Source of the DNA: Bugula neritina
Taxonomy: Eukaryota > Bryozoa > Gymnolaemata > Cheilostomatida > Bugulidae
Length of the DNA: 64,000 bases
Direction of reading: 5' to 3'
Assembly: GCA_964035545.1 (NCBI GenBank)
Contig: OZ037772.1
Location: 372,001 to 436,000, forward strand
This document shows positions 1 to 11,525 of the stretch, in pieces. The stretch's first letter is position 1. Each line of letters begins with the position of its first letter. The notes beneath the pieces are model-generated. The model had not been told where the DNA came from. It did no database searches and was given only the letters and a program-made list of their open reading frames with translations. Both the position numbers and the translations under genes were made by a program.

Positions 1-36
1 TTTCCTTGATAAGATGGTATAGGCATAGCTTTAACT

Positions 37-611
37 CAGTGGTGTCCCACCTTCTTCATACCATTCCCCTTTTTATAAATGTTTTCTATTAAGTTTCCCC
101 CCTTTTGAGAAACACTGTAACTTATATTCATAAAGAAAATCAGGGTACAGATTTTTTCCAGAAAAGGCCAGTGTGTTTGACATGGACCAGTGTCTGCCAC
201 AGCTTCAGTTTAGCTTTGAAAGCATTGATGCTGGTATCAAAAGCAGTGAGTTGATGATTATACTCATTCATTTTAGGTTCAGAGTTTATAGTACAGCAAA
301 TATATCTACTAGGTATTCAGGAAATATTTTATGGAGATCAGTTTGACTGGCTGCAACAAATTCCTGTTAGTTTTTGCTTTCAAGAAACTTTTTAACCTCC
401 ATTCGTAGTAGGAAGGGTAGCAGCTAGAGTAGAAAAGGAAAAGGCACTTTGTGTTTGACATGGACCAGTGTCTGCCACAACTTGAGTTTAGTTATAGTTA
501 TACATATACATGTAACCTGGAAAACAAGGCAAGAGCTCAAAGAAATGAAACCCCTGAAAAGCCCAAATTCCCTGCAAGGGGAATTCCCCCCCCCAAGGTT
601 GGGAGCCACTG
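37..611. mobile_element. Non-autonomous hAT-like MITE, copy A
   Basis: The left end reads CAGTGGTGTCCCACC and the right end reads AAGGTTGGGAGCCACTG, which are imperfect terminal inverted repeats of the hAT type. The left flank is CTTTAACT. The right target-site copy has been lost here: compared with copy B, about 31 bp is deleted just after the element. No transposase is encoded. The internal motif around ACATGGACCAGTGTCTGCC occurs twice. It is orthologous to the element at 33,419-34,013. Confidence 0.7.
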
Positions 612-779
612 CTGTGATTAATGAGCTAACCTGTGAAATATTTCTAGTCCAACCAACTGTCTAGTTATCACATAGTATGTGTATAGTGATACATCATCAA
701 CCTGTAGTTAGAAGTATAGTAGGTGCAGAATAAGTACAATATCATATCTTTTATGGATCGTGTGATTTTATGTATACAG

Positions 780-3700
780 AGGAGACAGTAGCATCCCATG
801 ACTTGGCATCTTTGAGTGATTTGTCTTGTGAGTTACGAGAAAGTCTGACTGGTGGAATAGAGACTCTGTCTGAGAAAGTTGCAGAGTTGAATGACATCTC
901 AAAGGATGCCTGGAAAGAACTGAGTAAAATAGAAGATGAAGTGAAGAAGATGGTTGCCAGAGTAAACTCTGTAGCTGACGCTCAGGTATGCTGACATGAT
1001 GATGTCATCTAATGTATTTCTGTTTGTCTGAAATTAGGTTTTGCATGTGGTCTTTGAGTTGTAAATAGAAATGAATTCCATTTGCCACTAGAATTAACTG
1101 GCCATTAAAGCTTTATCATTCTGTGTACAAGTAGCAGTAGTCATTCATCACATGTTACTCAGTGCAGAGGAACCTGTCAATACAGATGACTCACTCATCC
1201 TTCTGCAACTGTCAATCACTCACACACAGAGAGGTTGGCTGTGTGAGTGATTGACAGGTGTCAGGAGGAGGAGACTAGTCACGTGATGTACTAGCTCTCT
1301 GCTGTGTATAGAGTGTCACGTGACTGAGTCATTGTCCACTCAGTGGGTGATCTGTTATTTTCATTTCAAGTGTAGAGGTTGTGAGGTGCAGATGTGGTTA
1401 CGCTGTGTTACTATTTATTAGATAGAAAAGATTAGAAAGAGAGCTACAAACCTGAGGCTAGAAATATATGGATATTTGAAGAGCTGCACACAGAAAGTGG
1501 ATAATTATAGAATAGAGCTGGCCTTGAGTAAGACAATGGGCAGACAGTCTCTGCTGGACACAGTGCAACATGCAGTTGATAAGTTCAATGATGCAGGGAT
1601 TGTGAGAGACTACAAAGAGATGAGTGAGAAGATGGAAAAGGCTACAGATATTGGTGTAATAGAGAAGTGTGTACTTCCAGACAGCATCTTGGTGCCAACA
1701 TGTAGGTGGAGTCTATAAATAGTAACACTAACTATAAATAACTTTCTGCTTGTAATTAGTTGAGTTGTTTTCACTGAATATTTTAATAGTAGAATAAGTA
1801 GATAGAGTTTATTTATTAGAGAATTGAGTTTTATTCTACTCTCACATTATGAGACATTTCTGCAGTGTTTCAGAGTTTATGATGTATAAGTGAGCTGCTA
1901 AACTGTGTTATGCTGACTACCTGCTGTCAGTATTAACAAGATATTCTCACTTAGACCTGTGCATCACGTAGCAACTTGTAGTAACTACAGACTGCTTGTA
2001 TTTAAAACATCTTTTTATTTTAAGTTTGAAAAGCTGTTCCCACCTCCTCAGGTGATGAGATTCCCAAGTTATAGAATTGTTATTTTGTTGTTGCAGACAG
2101 TGAAGACAGTCTGGGACTGAAGCTGCTGCAGCCACCATCTTCTCTACAGTCTGATGGACTTCCTGTACGTGACTTGTGTGGCTCAGTAAACATCTCAGCT
2201 GATGGACATCTTATGTGTGTGACACCAGGAGGTGTAGAAGTAATAAATAGAGACACTCTGGATACTATCAGCTCAGTGAAACACACCAACACTACAGGGT
2301 GGTGGGAGATAATCCAACCTGAAGGGGTGATGGTTGGCAGCTGGTATAACAGAGAGGAGAAAACAGCTGAAGTCTCACTTCTTGATCCGAACTCCTTTGA
2401 GAAGACTCGCTCTCTCTACAAGCAGCCATTAAATGTACCCTTCCCCACTTACTATAGAATAACTCAGCACGACTCACTGCTCTATATTGTAGACAATAGA
2501 GAGAAACAGCTGGTAGTCTGTAATCTAGTTGACAATAAAATGCAGAAGTTCCCACTTCCTGAGATGGAGTTCCCTGACCCTGTATGCATCCTCCCAGACT
2601 CAACTCTCCTCATAGGAGACTGGACTGAAGATGGTGCAGTGAGAAGATACAAAGTGGAGAACACAACTCTCTCTCTAATGTGGGAGTTTCCTCACATCTC
2701 ACATCCAACTGGTATTTCCTTTGATCCAACATCTGAACTGATTCACATCTGTACAGCATATGGACCTCTCCTCATCCTCTCACTTGAAGGTAAATACTGT
2801 GTTTATTATAGTAAGTTTAGTTATTTTATATATAATTATGTTGTAGTAAATAATATATTTTAATAATTAACAGTAAACAACTCCCACTCATAAGATATAT
2901 TATGACATTGTTAGTATTTATCAAGTCGCTGAGGTTATTTTTAGCTAAAAGTTATGTAATAAAGACTGTAACATGCTGATAGTAGATGTTATATTCTTCA
3001 TCACATGACTTGTAGCTAATAATAATATTAGTGAATAATACTGCCTCCCTGCAATAAGTTTATTTCCAGCTGCAGTAACATGCAGGATGTAAGCACAGGT
3101 AAAAGTGTATATTATATTGTATAGGTTTAAGGTGTACTCTGTGTAGTGTGCAGTGAGCTCTTAGTAAACTCTCTATTCAGTCTTCCTTTCCAAGGGTTCA
3201 CCTGGTAGTGTAGAGGATAGGGACTCCACACTGCTGAGTGAGTTGGTGCTGCAAGGGGTTTAAACCCACCTATCAGCATGTCTAATTAGTATACTATGCA
3301 AGTGTTTTACAGTAATTTTAGAGGTGCTCAGTCTAACAACTGTACAGACTGCCAGCTACACATGAGTTATGAGTTGTAGTTTGACTTCAGTCTAGTGCTG
3401 CTGTTGTTTTGGTCATCAGATAATTTAATTATAAATAATTTGATACTTTTTGACTGCCATTGCTGAGACTAGTGTAATTTGATGATGGCTGGTAGAGCAG
3501 TGTTTGCTGGTGGGACTCAGGTGGCCGTGGTTGGTTCTTGTTAAGTATTTTATATGTGATAATGTTGGAGTAGCTGCAGTAGTATTAGAAGTAGACATGT
3601 GGGTGTGTCCTTGCTCAGAGCCACAGGCTAAGTTTGTGGGTCAAGGTCAATACAGTTGTATAATAAGATATTATTTTCTGCTGTTTGAGTATTTACTTCA

Positions 3701-3927
3701 TGCATATAACCTGCTGAGTTCCATCTTTAAAGGCAGTCTGTCTGTTTCTCTCAATACACACCAACTGATACAATATGATGCTATTATTTACAGGTCAACT
3801 GGTGCTTACTGTTCCCAGAGAAAGTCTTGGTGTGAGTGCCGAGGTGTGGGACATTGCTGTGTATAACAGAGACACAGTGTTTCTAGCATGTCAAGATGGT
3901 CTGAAGAGATACACAATAAAATACTAA
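780..3927 (+). CDS. TRIM-like protein, copy A (exons 4-7; 5' part outside window)
   Basis: Four exons are visible: 780-985, 1422-1701, 2097-2789 and 3794-3927 (stop TAA). All splice phases agree. Exons 4-5 encode a charged, Leu-rich, probable coiled-coil region. Exons 6-7 encode about 275 residues with recurring patterns such as ISADGHLMC, GGVEVINRDT, LLYIVDN and ISFDPTSELIHIC, typical of a beta-propeller. The C-terminus is RYTIKY. The RING and B-box exons seen in copy B must lie left of base 1. No stop or frameshift is seen, so this part could be functional. TRIM proteins are usually ubiquitin ligases whose C-terminal domain chooses the target; the target here is unknown. AATAAA at 4105-4110 is a plausible polyadenylation signal. 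Confidence 0.85.
1209..1257. repeat. Perfect 18-bp inverted repeat (intronic hairpin)
   Basis: CTGTCAATCACTCACACA at 1209-1226 is mirrored by its exact reverse complement at 1240-1257, with a 13-nt loop. It lies in the intron between TRIM exons 4 and 5. The copy B equivalent (about 34,650-34,700) has mismatches in the right arm. Confidence 0.85.
3200..3270 (+). other. tRNA-like / SINE-head-like segment, copy A
   Basis: A box-A-like stretch (TGGTAGTGTAGAGG) is followed about 50 nt later by GGGTTTAAACCC, a degraded box B. It lies in the last TRIM intron. The copy B counterpart has the better box B. A complete cloverleaf is not evident, so this is more likely a tRNA-derived relic than a tRNA gene. 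Confidence 0.3.
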
Positions 3928-4640
3928 ACTTATCAGCTACAGTTTACTAATATTCAGCTCAGTGAGGTGCTGAGAGATAAAATGGATAATATTTGTCATC
4001 AACATAATTATATTCATTACAATTCATCAATACACACACTCTGTAATTATAGTTGGATATGAGATGTTTTACTTTATCAAATATATGTTGCTATTTTACC
4101 ATCTAATAAAGTTTATTTGTTAGCGAAAACATAGTCTGTTTTCATGCCTCATTAGCTTTAGTTCAAGTTGAGTTTGGTTAGTAAAAATAATCTATACTGG
4201 AGCAGTAACTGTAAATGACTTGTTTGTGGGAGAATTTGTTCACTGAATTGACATGCAGGTGCAAGTACCTCCAACATGACTAAGTAAATTTATTCCAACC
4301 ATTCATAATAATATACATTCCATTGCTGTGTACAACAGCATTGAGTAGCCAATCAAATTGTTTCTTGTCATGCAATCAGGAATCTGATAAATAATATATA
4401 AGGCAATCAACTAGATATAAACACTGTATTACTCTACACATGAGCTGTCTATGTTACAGCTGTTTTGTAAACTGTGTGTAATTTGATGAGTTTAGTTCAA
4501 TTGGTTGCAGTTTAATTATGACATGTTCCCCATTCACCTGGTAGAAATACCTTGTGTGCACAGACAAGTTGTAATGACTAACAGAAACTTTTTCAGTAGG
4601 TTCCAGTTCATCTTGAATATAGTACAGCTTGTTGTCATTT
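3928..4640. other. TRIM copy A 3' UTR and flank
   Basis: AT-rich DNA follows the TRIM stop. AATAAA at 4105-4110 lies about 180 bp after it. No further coding signal is seen up to the 35-bp minisatellite. Confidence 0.5.
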
Positions 4641-4644
4641 GGTC

Positions 4645-5215
4645 TCCATAGTATTGATGGTACACTACCTTGTTTGGCCTCAATAGTATTGATAGTATAC
4701 TACCTTGTTTGGCCTCAATAGTATTGATGGTAGACTACCTTGTTTAGCCTCACTAGTATTGATGGTACACTACCTTGTCTGGCCTTAATATTATAGATGG
4801 TATATTACCTTGTTTGGCTTCAATAGTATTGATGGTAGACTACCTTGTTTAGCCTCACTAGTATTGATGGTACACTACCTTGTCTGGCCTTAATATTATA
4901 GATGGTACATTACCTTGTTTGGCCTCAATAGTATTGATGGTATACTACCTTGTTTGGCCTCAATAGTATTGGTGGTAGACTACCTTGTTTGGCCTCAATA
5001 GTATTGATGGTATACTACCTTGTTTGGCCTCAATAGTATTGATGGTATACTACTTTGTTTGGCCTCAATAGTGTTGATGGTAGACTACCTTGTTTAGCCT
5101 CAATAGTATAGATGGTACACTACCTTGTTTGGCCTCAATAGTATTGATGGTATACTACTTTGTTTGGCCCTAATAGTATAGATGGTACACTACCTTGTTT
5201 GGCCTCAATAGTCTT
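4645..5215. repeat. 35-bp minisatellite, copy A (about 16 units)
   Basis: Tandem units contain CAATAGTATTGATGGTA followed by TACTACCTTGTTTGGCCT. Sequence variants alternate (GTAGAC, GTACAC, TTATAGATGG). Copy B has about 25 units. Confidence 0.95.
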
Positions 5216-7085
5216 GCTAACAGCACAACTTACAAGATTCAACTAATTTAACTTGTTGAGATTTACATGAATATAATACATATGAAATGTGAAAATAGCA
5301 TTAAAAGTCAAGCAAGGAATTCACATGTTGACACAATTATATACTTTCACTTGAAGGTAAGCTTGATGAACCAATATGAACTGCTCACAGAGTTTACTGT
5401 GTAGGATTAGTACCTAGAATATTTAGTTACATCAGAGCTAAGTGAAAAATCTAACAGTTGATTTATTCTGTTGAAAGTTAATGTGTTGAGTATTGATCTT
5501 ATTACCCAACTTCACCCTTTTTACTGTAGAGTTTGTTGATGTAAGTTCACCTAATTAAACTATCCTCATGCAAGGGGTGGGGGTGGAATATAATTGTGAA
5601 TTTATGCTTTACTTGTTATTATAGGGTCTATTTAGGCAAAGCTATTTCACCAGGTTTGTGATTGCTAACACTTTATTCTATTTATTTCAAGATACTAATA
5701 AAACTGTACAACTATCAAAAACACGTTCCATAATAAGAGAGAGAATATACAAGACTTTACAATCACTGCGTTTCCATGACTGCGCATAATGCGAATGAAT
5801 GCTTCGTACGGATTATTTGTGGTTTGCATTAACTTATAGTTGCGGTTTCATTCGATGTAACTGTTTCCATTAGCCGAATGAAAAAATCCATTCGCATAAT
5901 GCGATAATGGAAACGCAGTGTATAACAATTCCAATAACTCTCTGCCTGCTAGTCAAATAGACTAGGGCCCACTACAAGTATTCAGCTCCGCCTACTACTA
6001 ATTACTAACAGTCACTGATTGGCCATCACGATGGCACCATCACACTAGTTGATCTGCATGCTGCAAAATGCATCATGTCCTCTAGTTAAAGTGTGTGAGT
6101 GGAGTTGTCATTTCGATATAATAACATAATGTACAAAATCTCTGCAATACGCCATCTGGGATATCTGTATGAGAAACTTAACCAATCAACTAGCAGCATC
6201 TTCACTATTCAATGAAATTATCAAACTATATTATTCAACTGTAACATTATCCTAGTGAAACCTCTTATCTGTTCCTCCTATTCACTAATCATCAAATTAT
6301 TCTCCTCTACCAAATCAATACATTGTGCAGACTCCATATTCAATCTCCTCTACATACAGTTTATATTCTAGCTATCAGAGTCATGATTCTACATCACATG
6401 AATGTTCTTTACTTTAACAAGAGAATAGCCAACTATAAAAACCTGCTATAGCACACAATATAGCAACCTGTTATAACATGACATACAGTACATCAATATT
6501 CATTCACTACACAAAATATCTCAATACACATAACAACTGGAGCTGCTGAAGTTCAATGGCTTATACAAGTTGAATTGAACAAAACACTACGTTGTTCTTC
6601 AGCATATCAACTAGTATGAGTAGTGTGGAGAGATCTTTTATATATATAAAAACTTGTGTTTGAAGGAAATATTAAATTATATTATTCCTCTTAGCATCAC
6701 ATGTAGCATGGATATCAACTTATAGTTAGTGAGTTACTAGAAGTTTCTTTGTAACGGAAACCAGTCCGATTTCCCCTGCAGTTCCATCTCAACGAGTCTG
6801 GCCTGAGCTGAGGTCACCGCATGATGACATCATTCACTAGGTTCTTCTTGGTGTCTGGAAATTTTCCACCAGTTACTCCAGTGACTGAAAATGAAGTACT
6901 AATACCAGTGACTCGGTCTCAAACTTACTTACTGAGTCATTGTGATTATTAGTTGATGACTTAATGTTTTAGTGAAGTTATAGTTATAGTTAACTTATAG
7001 TCCTACTGACACTAATAGCTAATGTGCCATTCAGTCTCATCTTCATTCTCAGTAATTGTAATACTGATATTAAGACTAACGCCTA
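5216..7085. other. Intergenic, no gene recognised
   Basis: This AT-rich stretch lies between the 35-bp and TAG arrays and contains the MITE at 5,764-5,920. A short minus-strand open stretch near 6,765-6,835 (ending FPLQRNF then a stop) is kept in both copies, but I cannot tie it to a gene. Confidence 0.5.
5764..5920. mobile_element. 157-bp MITE present only in copy A
   Basis: It starts CACTGCGTTTCCAT and ends ATGGAAACGCAGTG. The imperfect inverted repeat extends about 36 bp and includes CATAATGCGAATG. Copy B at about 39,526 reads straight through (TTTACAATAACAATTCC), so this is an insertion/deletion difference between the copies. The short target duplication is AT-rich and ambiguous. No coding capacity. 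Confidence 0.85.
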
Positions 7086-7204
7086 ATGCTAAGTTCAACT
7101 ACTAATTATTACACTACTAGTACTACTACTACTACTAGAAGTAGTGGTGGTGGTGATGGCGGTAGCGGTAGCAGTAGTAATGGGAGTACTAGTAGTATTA
7201 GTAT

Positions 7205-7245
<41 letters not shown>

Positions 7246-7272
7246 GTAGTAGTAGTAGTACTAGTAGTAGTA

Positions 7273-7343
<71 letters not shown>

Positions 7344-7344
7344 C

Positions 7345-7406
<62 letters not shown>

Positions 7407-7418
7407 CTAGTAGTAGTA

Positions 7419-7459
<41 letters not shown>

Positions 7460-7530
7460 CTAGTAGTAGTAGTAGTAGTAGTACTAGTAGTAGTAGTAGT
7501 ACTAGTAGTAGTAGTAGTAGTAGTAGTATG
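7086..7530. repeat. (TAG)n trinucleotide array, copy A
   Basis: Nearly pure TAG/GTA triplets run about 400 bp, broken by ACTAG. The open frames across it are poly-Val/poly-Ser artefacts. Copy B has only a short remnant at about 40,730-40,815. Confidence 0.95.
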
Positions 7531-7575
7531 ACAGCGCTTCTTCATAGGATCTGCCAGTCACCCAGTAGTTGTTGT

Positions 7576-7695
7576 CACTAAACTATGTAAAATATATAGA
7601 AGTTAAAAGGTCACTAAACTATGTGAAATATATAGAGGTCAAGAGGTCACTAGACTATGTGAAATATATAGAGGTAAAGAGGTCACCAGACTATC
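7576..7695. repeat. Short tandem repeat, about 35-bp unit
   Basis: About three and a half copies of a unit containing GTCACTAAACTATGTGAAAT then ATATAGAGGT. Copy B has fewer units near 40,862-40,945. Confidence 0.8.
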
Positions 7696-7709
7696 ACCAA
7701 CTTTCCATG

Positions 7710-7865
7710 TACCGATCTCAGATCGATCTCAGCGAGATCGATCCATGGAAAGACGCCAAAGATCGATCTCCGCCGATCTGAGCTCGTCGGTCGGTGGAGC
7801 TCGAACTCAGATCGATCTCATGTCAATAAGACCATGGAAAGACACCAGATCGATCTGAGAAGTAG
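7710..7865. repeat. GATCGATC-rich palindromic cluster, copy A
   Basis: Many overlapping palindromes (AGATCGATCT, CGAGATCGATC, CCATGG) occur within about 150 bp. CATGGAAAGAC repeats at the edges. Also in copy B at about 40,965-41,110. The nature is unknown; a decayed foldback element is possible. Confidence 0.5.
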
Positions 7866-8144
7866 AAAAAGACTGCGTGCTACAATGTTGTCTGCTAATA
7901 AAAATGATAACTTATTGATAATTACTAAGCAAAGTATTAAATAATCATGATAGCCGCCTTTTCAGATGCCAAAACTTTGACTTTCAGTACAATGATTAAG
8001 AAAACTCAATTATATGCAGAAGAAGGTAAAAAAAAATGGGAGAATTTAAATTGAGTTCAAATGACTATATTAAAACTCAGTTTCATTAGCTATTTCCTTT
8101 GTAATTTTAAGCCTAACAGTCCTGTAAGTTTATTAATAATCTGC

Positions 8145-8325
8145 AAGGGCCACACCCACTCCCGAAAGGGCCACACCCACTCCAGAAAGGGCCACACCCA
8201 CTCCAGAAAGGGCCACACCCACTCCAGAAAGGGCCACACTTACTCCAGAAAGGGTCACACCCACTCCAGAAAGGGCCACACCCACTTCAGAAAAGGCCAC
8301 ACCCACTTCAGAAATGGCCACATTA
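8145..8325. repeat. 21-bp minisatellite, copy A (about 8-9 units)
   Basis: Tandem units are GGGCCACACCCACTCCAGAA plus A. The Lys-Gly-His-Thr-His repeat peptide in one frame is a by-product. The copy B array is about three times longer. Confidence 0.95.
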
Positions 8326-8614
8326 AAGGGAATTCATAGTTTATCAACATAAACATAGTCTGTGGTAAATATTAGGTCTGTGCTAAACCCACTTGCTTTC
8401 TGTAAATAACACAAGACAAAATGAAGAATGGCTCATACCTCAGCCTTAGGTTGCCCCTGGATCTGCACAAAGTAGGCTGGTATTCTGTGCCCCCACCATA
8501 GCTGTCTGGAGATACACCAGTCCCTGGAGTTCCTCAGCCATTTGTACCAAGTGACTGTGTGATAGTCTGGTATGATCTTTAGCTTGCCTGATTCTACTAC
8601 CTGCAGTATACGTA

Positions 8615-8895
8615 CTATGCTATAGATGTACTATGCTATAGATATACTATGCTATAGATATACTATGCTATAGATATACTATACTATAGATATACTATAC
8701 TATAGATATACTATGCTATAGATATACTATGCTATAGATATACTATACAGTACTAATATATATACTACACAGTACCAATATATTATACTATACAGTACTA
8801 ATATATTATATACTATACAGTACTAGTATATATACTATACAGTACTAATATATATATTATACAGTACTAATATATTATATACTATACATAATATA
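8615..8895. repeat. AT-rich minisatellite pair in ValRS pseudogene intron, copy A
   Basis: A 16-bp unit (GCTATAGATATACTAT) is repeated to about 8,750. Units containing CAGTACTAATATATATACTA follow to about 8,895. Copy B equivalent: 42,222-42,515. Confidence 0.9.
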
Positions 8896-9559
8896 TAATA
8901 CAAGTACCTCTACAGCCTTGGCTGCCATATCGTCAAATGCCACATATCACTGTGGTTTGGGTATCGGCTCAATGATATCTTTAGATCGACTATAACACAA
9001 GAGAACACGTTGTAGAGGTCATTGTTAAAAGACAGACTCACATAGTAACAGTTCAACTCAACAGCATTGTAAAATATAGTGGATATGTTAATGGAGCTAT
9101 TCTTTAGGAGAACAAGAGAGGACAACTTCTATTACATTGAGATCTGTAACTATGAGTCATTTTACTTGATTTAGCACACAGAGCCATATACCTCTAGCTT
9201 TTAGCTGTTGTTCACAGTTGAGCTGCTAATTCAACATTTTAATGTAAGAAACTATACACAATAGCAGCTAAACTGTGAAAAATAGCTAAGAACCAGAGAT
9301 ATGGTGTGTACTAAACTAAGTAAAATGACTCACAAGTAAACATGACTAGAAACAGTTCAGGATCTAACTGGACGTGTATGAAGAAAATGTAATGGAACCT
9401 GTAGAAATCTAACAAGTTGGGATAAGATTGTAGAGAGAAGACGACTCACCTACATACAGGAACTGCCATAGGGTTGTCTTCCTTTCCTTTGTATAGCCCC
9501 AAGTCTTCCAACCTTTTATGAACACCTGCACATAAAACTTACACAGAGTATAAATTGCT

Positions 9560-9645
9560 AATAGGCTCACACCTGTCACCTGCTTACAAATGTCACCTGC
9601 TCACACCTGTCACCTGTACACACCTGTCACCTGTACACAAATGGT
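9560..9645. repeat. CACCTGT-rich short repeat
   Basis: Repeats of CACACCTGTCACCTG alternate with CTTACAAATGT and TACA. In a ValRS pseudogene intron; shorter in copy B. Confidence 0.7.
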
Positions 9646-10584
9646 ATTAAACCACTAAAACCTATGTAGATCAATATTTTCTTGCTATTAAGTTGACTAA
9701 TTGTGAAACAGCCAAAATAGGAAAATAAGACCTTGTAGTGCAGTGAGCAAGGCAAGTTCAAGCCATACAACTTTAACATGTTGCATTACAGAAGAAAGAC
9801 CTGCTTCATTTTGGTAAATAACTATAAGTAATATTGGGAGTTACGCCACCTATGAGTAACAACATGGAGTTGTGTTTCTTTTCATAAACGCAAAAAGGTA
9901 AAAGTTACTTGTTCCTTCGAGGTAGCATATATAATGCAAGGAAAAACCATCTCAACTTAGAAATATGTCACACATTTAGGAGTTATGCCACCTCCTTGTC
10001 AGCAACACGGAATACTAGTTTCACACACCTTTTCATTTCCACAAACTCGCCGAAGTCTCCACATATTAACCCGTCATCGTCAATGATTGTGAGGAAGGGG
10101 AGTTTGTGTCAGAGGCCAACGTCGTAATTCTTGGGATCATGTGAGGGGGTTATCTTCACCGCCCCTATCGACAATTAGATGGGAAGTGAGAAGCTCTGAG
10201 GCTATGAATATTACAAACAGTACTCGTTGCTATACGAATAGACTCCAATATAGTTCTCCCTCCGTATCTCAGTAAGGGACCTGAAACCTCAATTCATGAC
10301 ACAGTAGAATTCTTACCATAGCAGAATACCATATTTAACACACGGATCTGTTAATTTAAACTATTTTGTCCCAATACACATAACATAAGTCACAAAACAA
10401 AGGACCAAGCCATTCTCATGACCTGGGGTATTTCATGAGAACTAGAAACATAAGATATAGTGGAAGCACTGCCCCAAACAAAACAAATCAAATGAAATGA
10501 TAGTTTAGTGATGGAAATAATTAGTTAATAGTCTTTGAAAATAGTTGGGCCGGTCAACTTCTGAAATTACCATGTAAGAAACAC

Positions 10585-11525
10585 AACAGGCTATGAATAT
10601 ACAGGACAACAGGCTATGAATATACAGGACAACAGGCTATGACTATACAGGACAACAGGCTATGAATATACAGGACATCAGGCTATGAATATACATGACA
10701 ACAGGCTATGACTATACAGGACAACAGGCTATGAATATACAGGACAACAGGCTATGAATATACAGGACAACAGGCAATGAATATACAGGACAACAGGCTA
10801 TGAATATACAAGACAACAGGCTAAGAATATACAGGACAACAGGCTATGAATATACAGGACAACAGGCTATGAATATACTGGACAACAGGCTATGAATATA
10901 CAGGACAACAGGCTATGAATATACAGGACAACAGGCTATGACTATACAGGACAACAGGCTATGAATATACAGGACAACAGGCTATGAATATACAGGACAA
11001 CAGGCTATGAATATACAGGACAATAGGCTATGAATATACAGGACAATAGGCTATGAATATACAGGACAACAGGCTATGAATATACAGGACAACAGGCTAT
11101 GAATATACAGGATAACAGGCTATGATTATACAGGACAACAGGCTATGAATATACAGGACAACAGGCTATGAATATACAGGACAACAGGCTATGAATATAC
11201 AGGACAATAGGCTATGAATATATAGGACAACAGGCTATGAATATACAGGACAACAGGCTATGAATATACAGGACAATAGGCTATGAATATACAGGACAAC
11301 AGGCTAGGAATATACAGGACAACAGGCTATGAATATACAGGACAACAGGCTATGAATATACAGGACAACAGGCTATGAATAAACAGGACAACAGGCTATG
11401 AATATACAGGACAACAGGCTATGAATATAGAGGACAACAGGCTATGAATATACAGGACAACAGGCTATGAATATACAGGACAACAGGCTATGAATATACA
11501 GGACAACAGGCTATGAATATACAGG
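10585..11525. repeat. 23-bp minisatellite, copy A (about 41 units)
   Basis: Tandem ACAACAGGCTATGAATATAC plus AGG with few variants. It lies in the intron next to ValRS pseudogene exon 9. Copy B has only about 12 units (43,870-44,157). There are no unique spacers, so it is not a CRISPR array. Confidence 0.97.

Noticed and set aside
7086-7545. Poly-Val/poly-Ser and poly-Thr/poly-Leu proteins on both strands
   Set aside because: Translation of a TAG/GTA triplet array; no non-repeat coding part.
8061-8339. KGHTHSR-repeat protein (also at 41,313-41,855)
   Set aside because: Frame through the 21-bp minisatellite; length varies with the array and several frames are equally open.
8947-8949. Selenocysteine or stop readthrough at the shared TGA
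   Set aside because: Other stops, a lost splice acceptor, deletions and the missing KMSKS half show a dead gene. No need for recoding.
8910-9125. 71-aa minus-strand protein (also 42,527-42,742)
   Set aside because: The frame covers a ValRS pseudogene exon in the wrong frame plus intron.
10585-11525. CRISPR-like array of 23-bp repeats
   Set aside because: Units are head to tail with no unique spacers, in an animal intron. It is a minisatellite.
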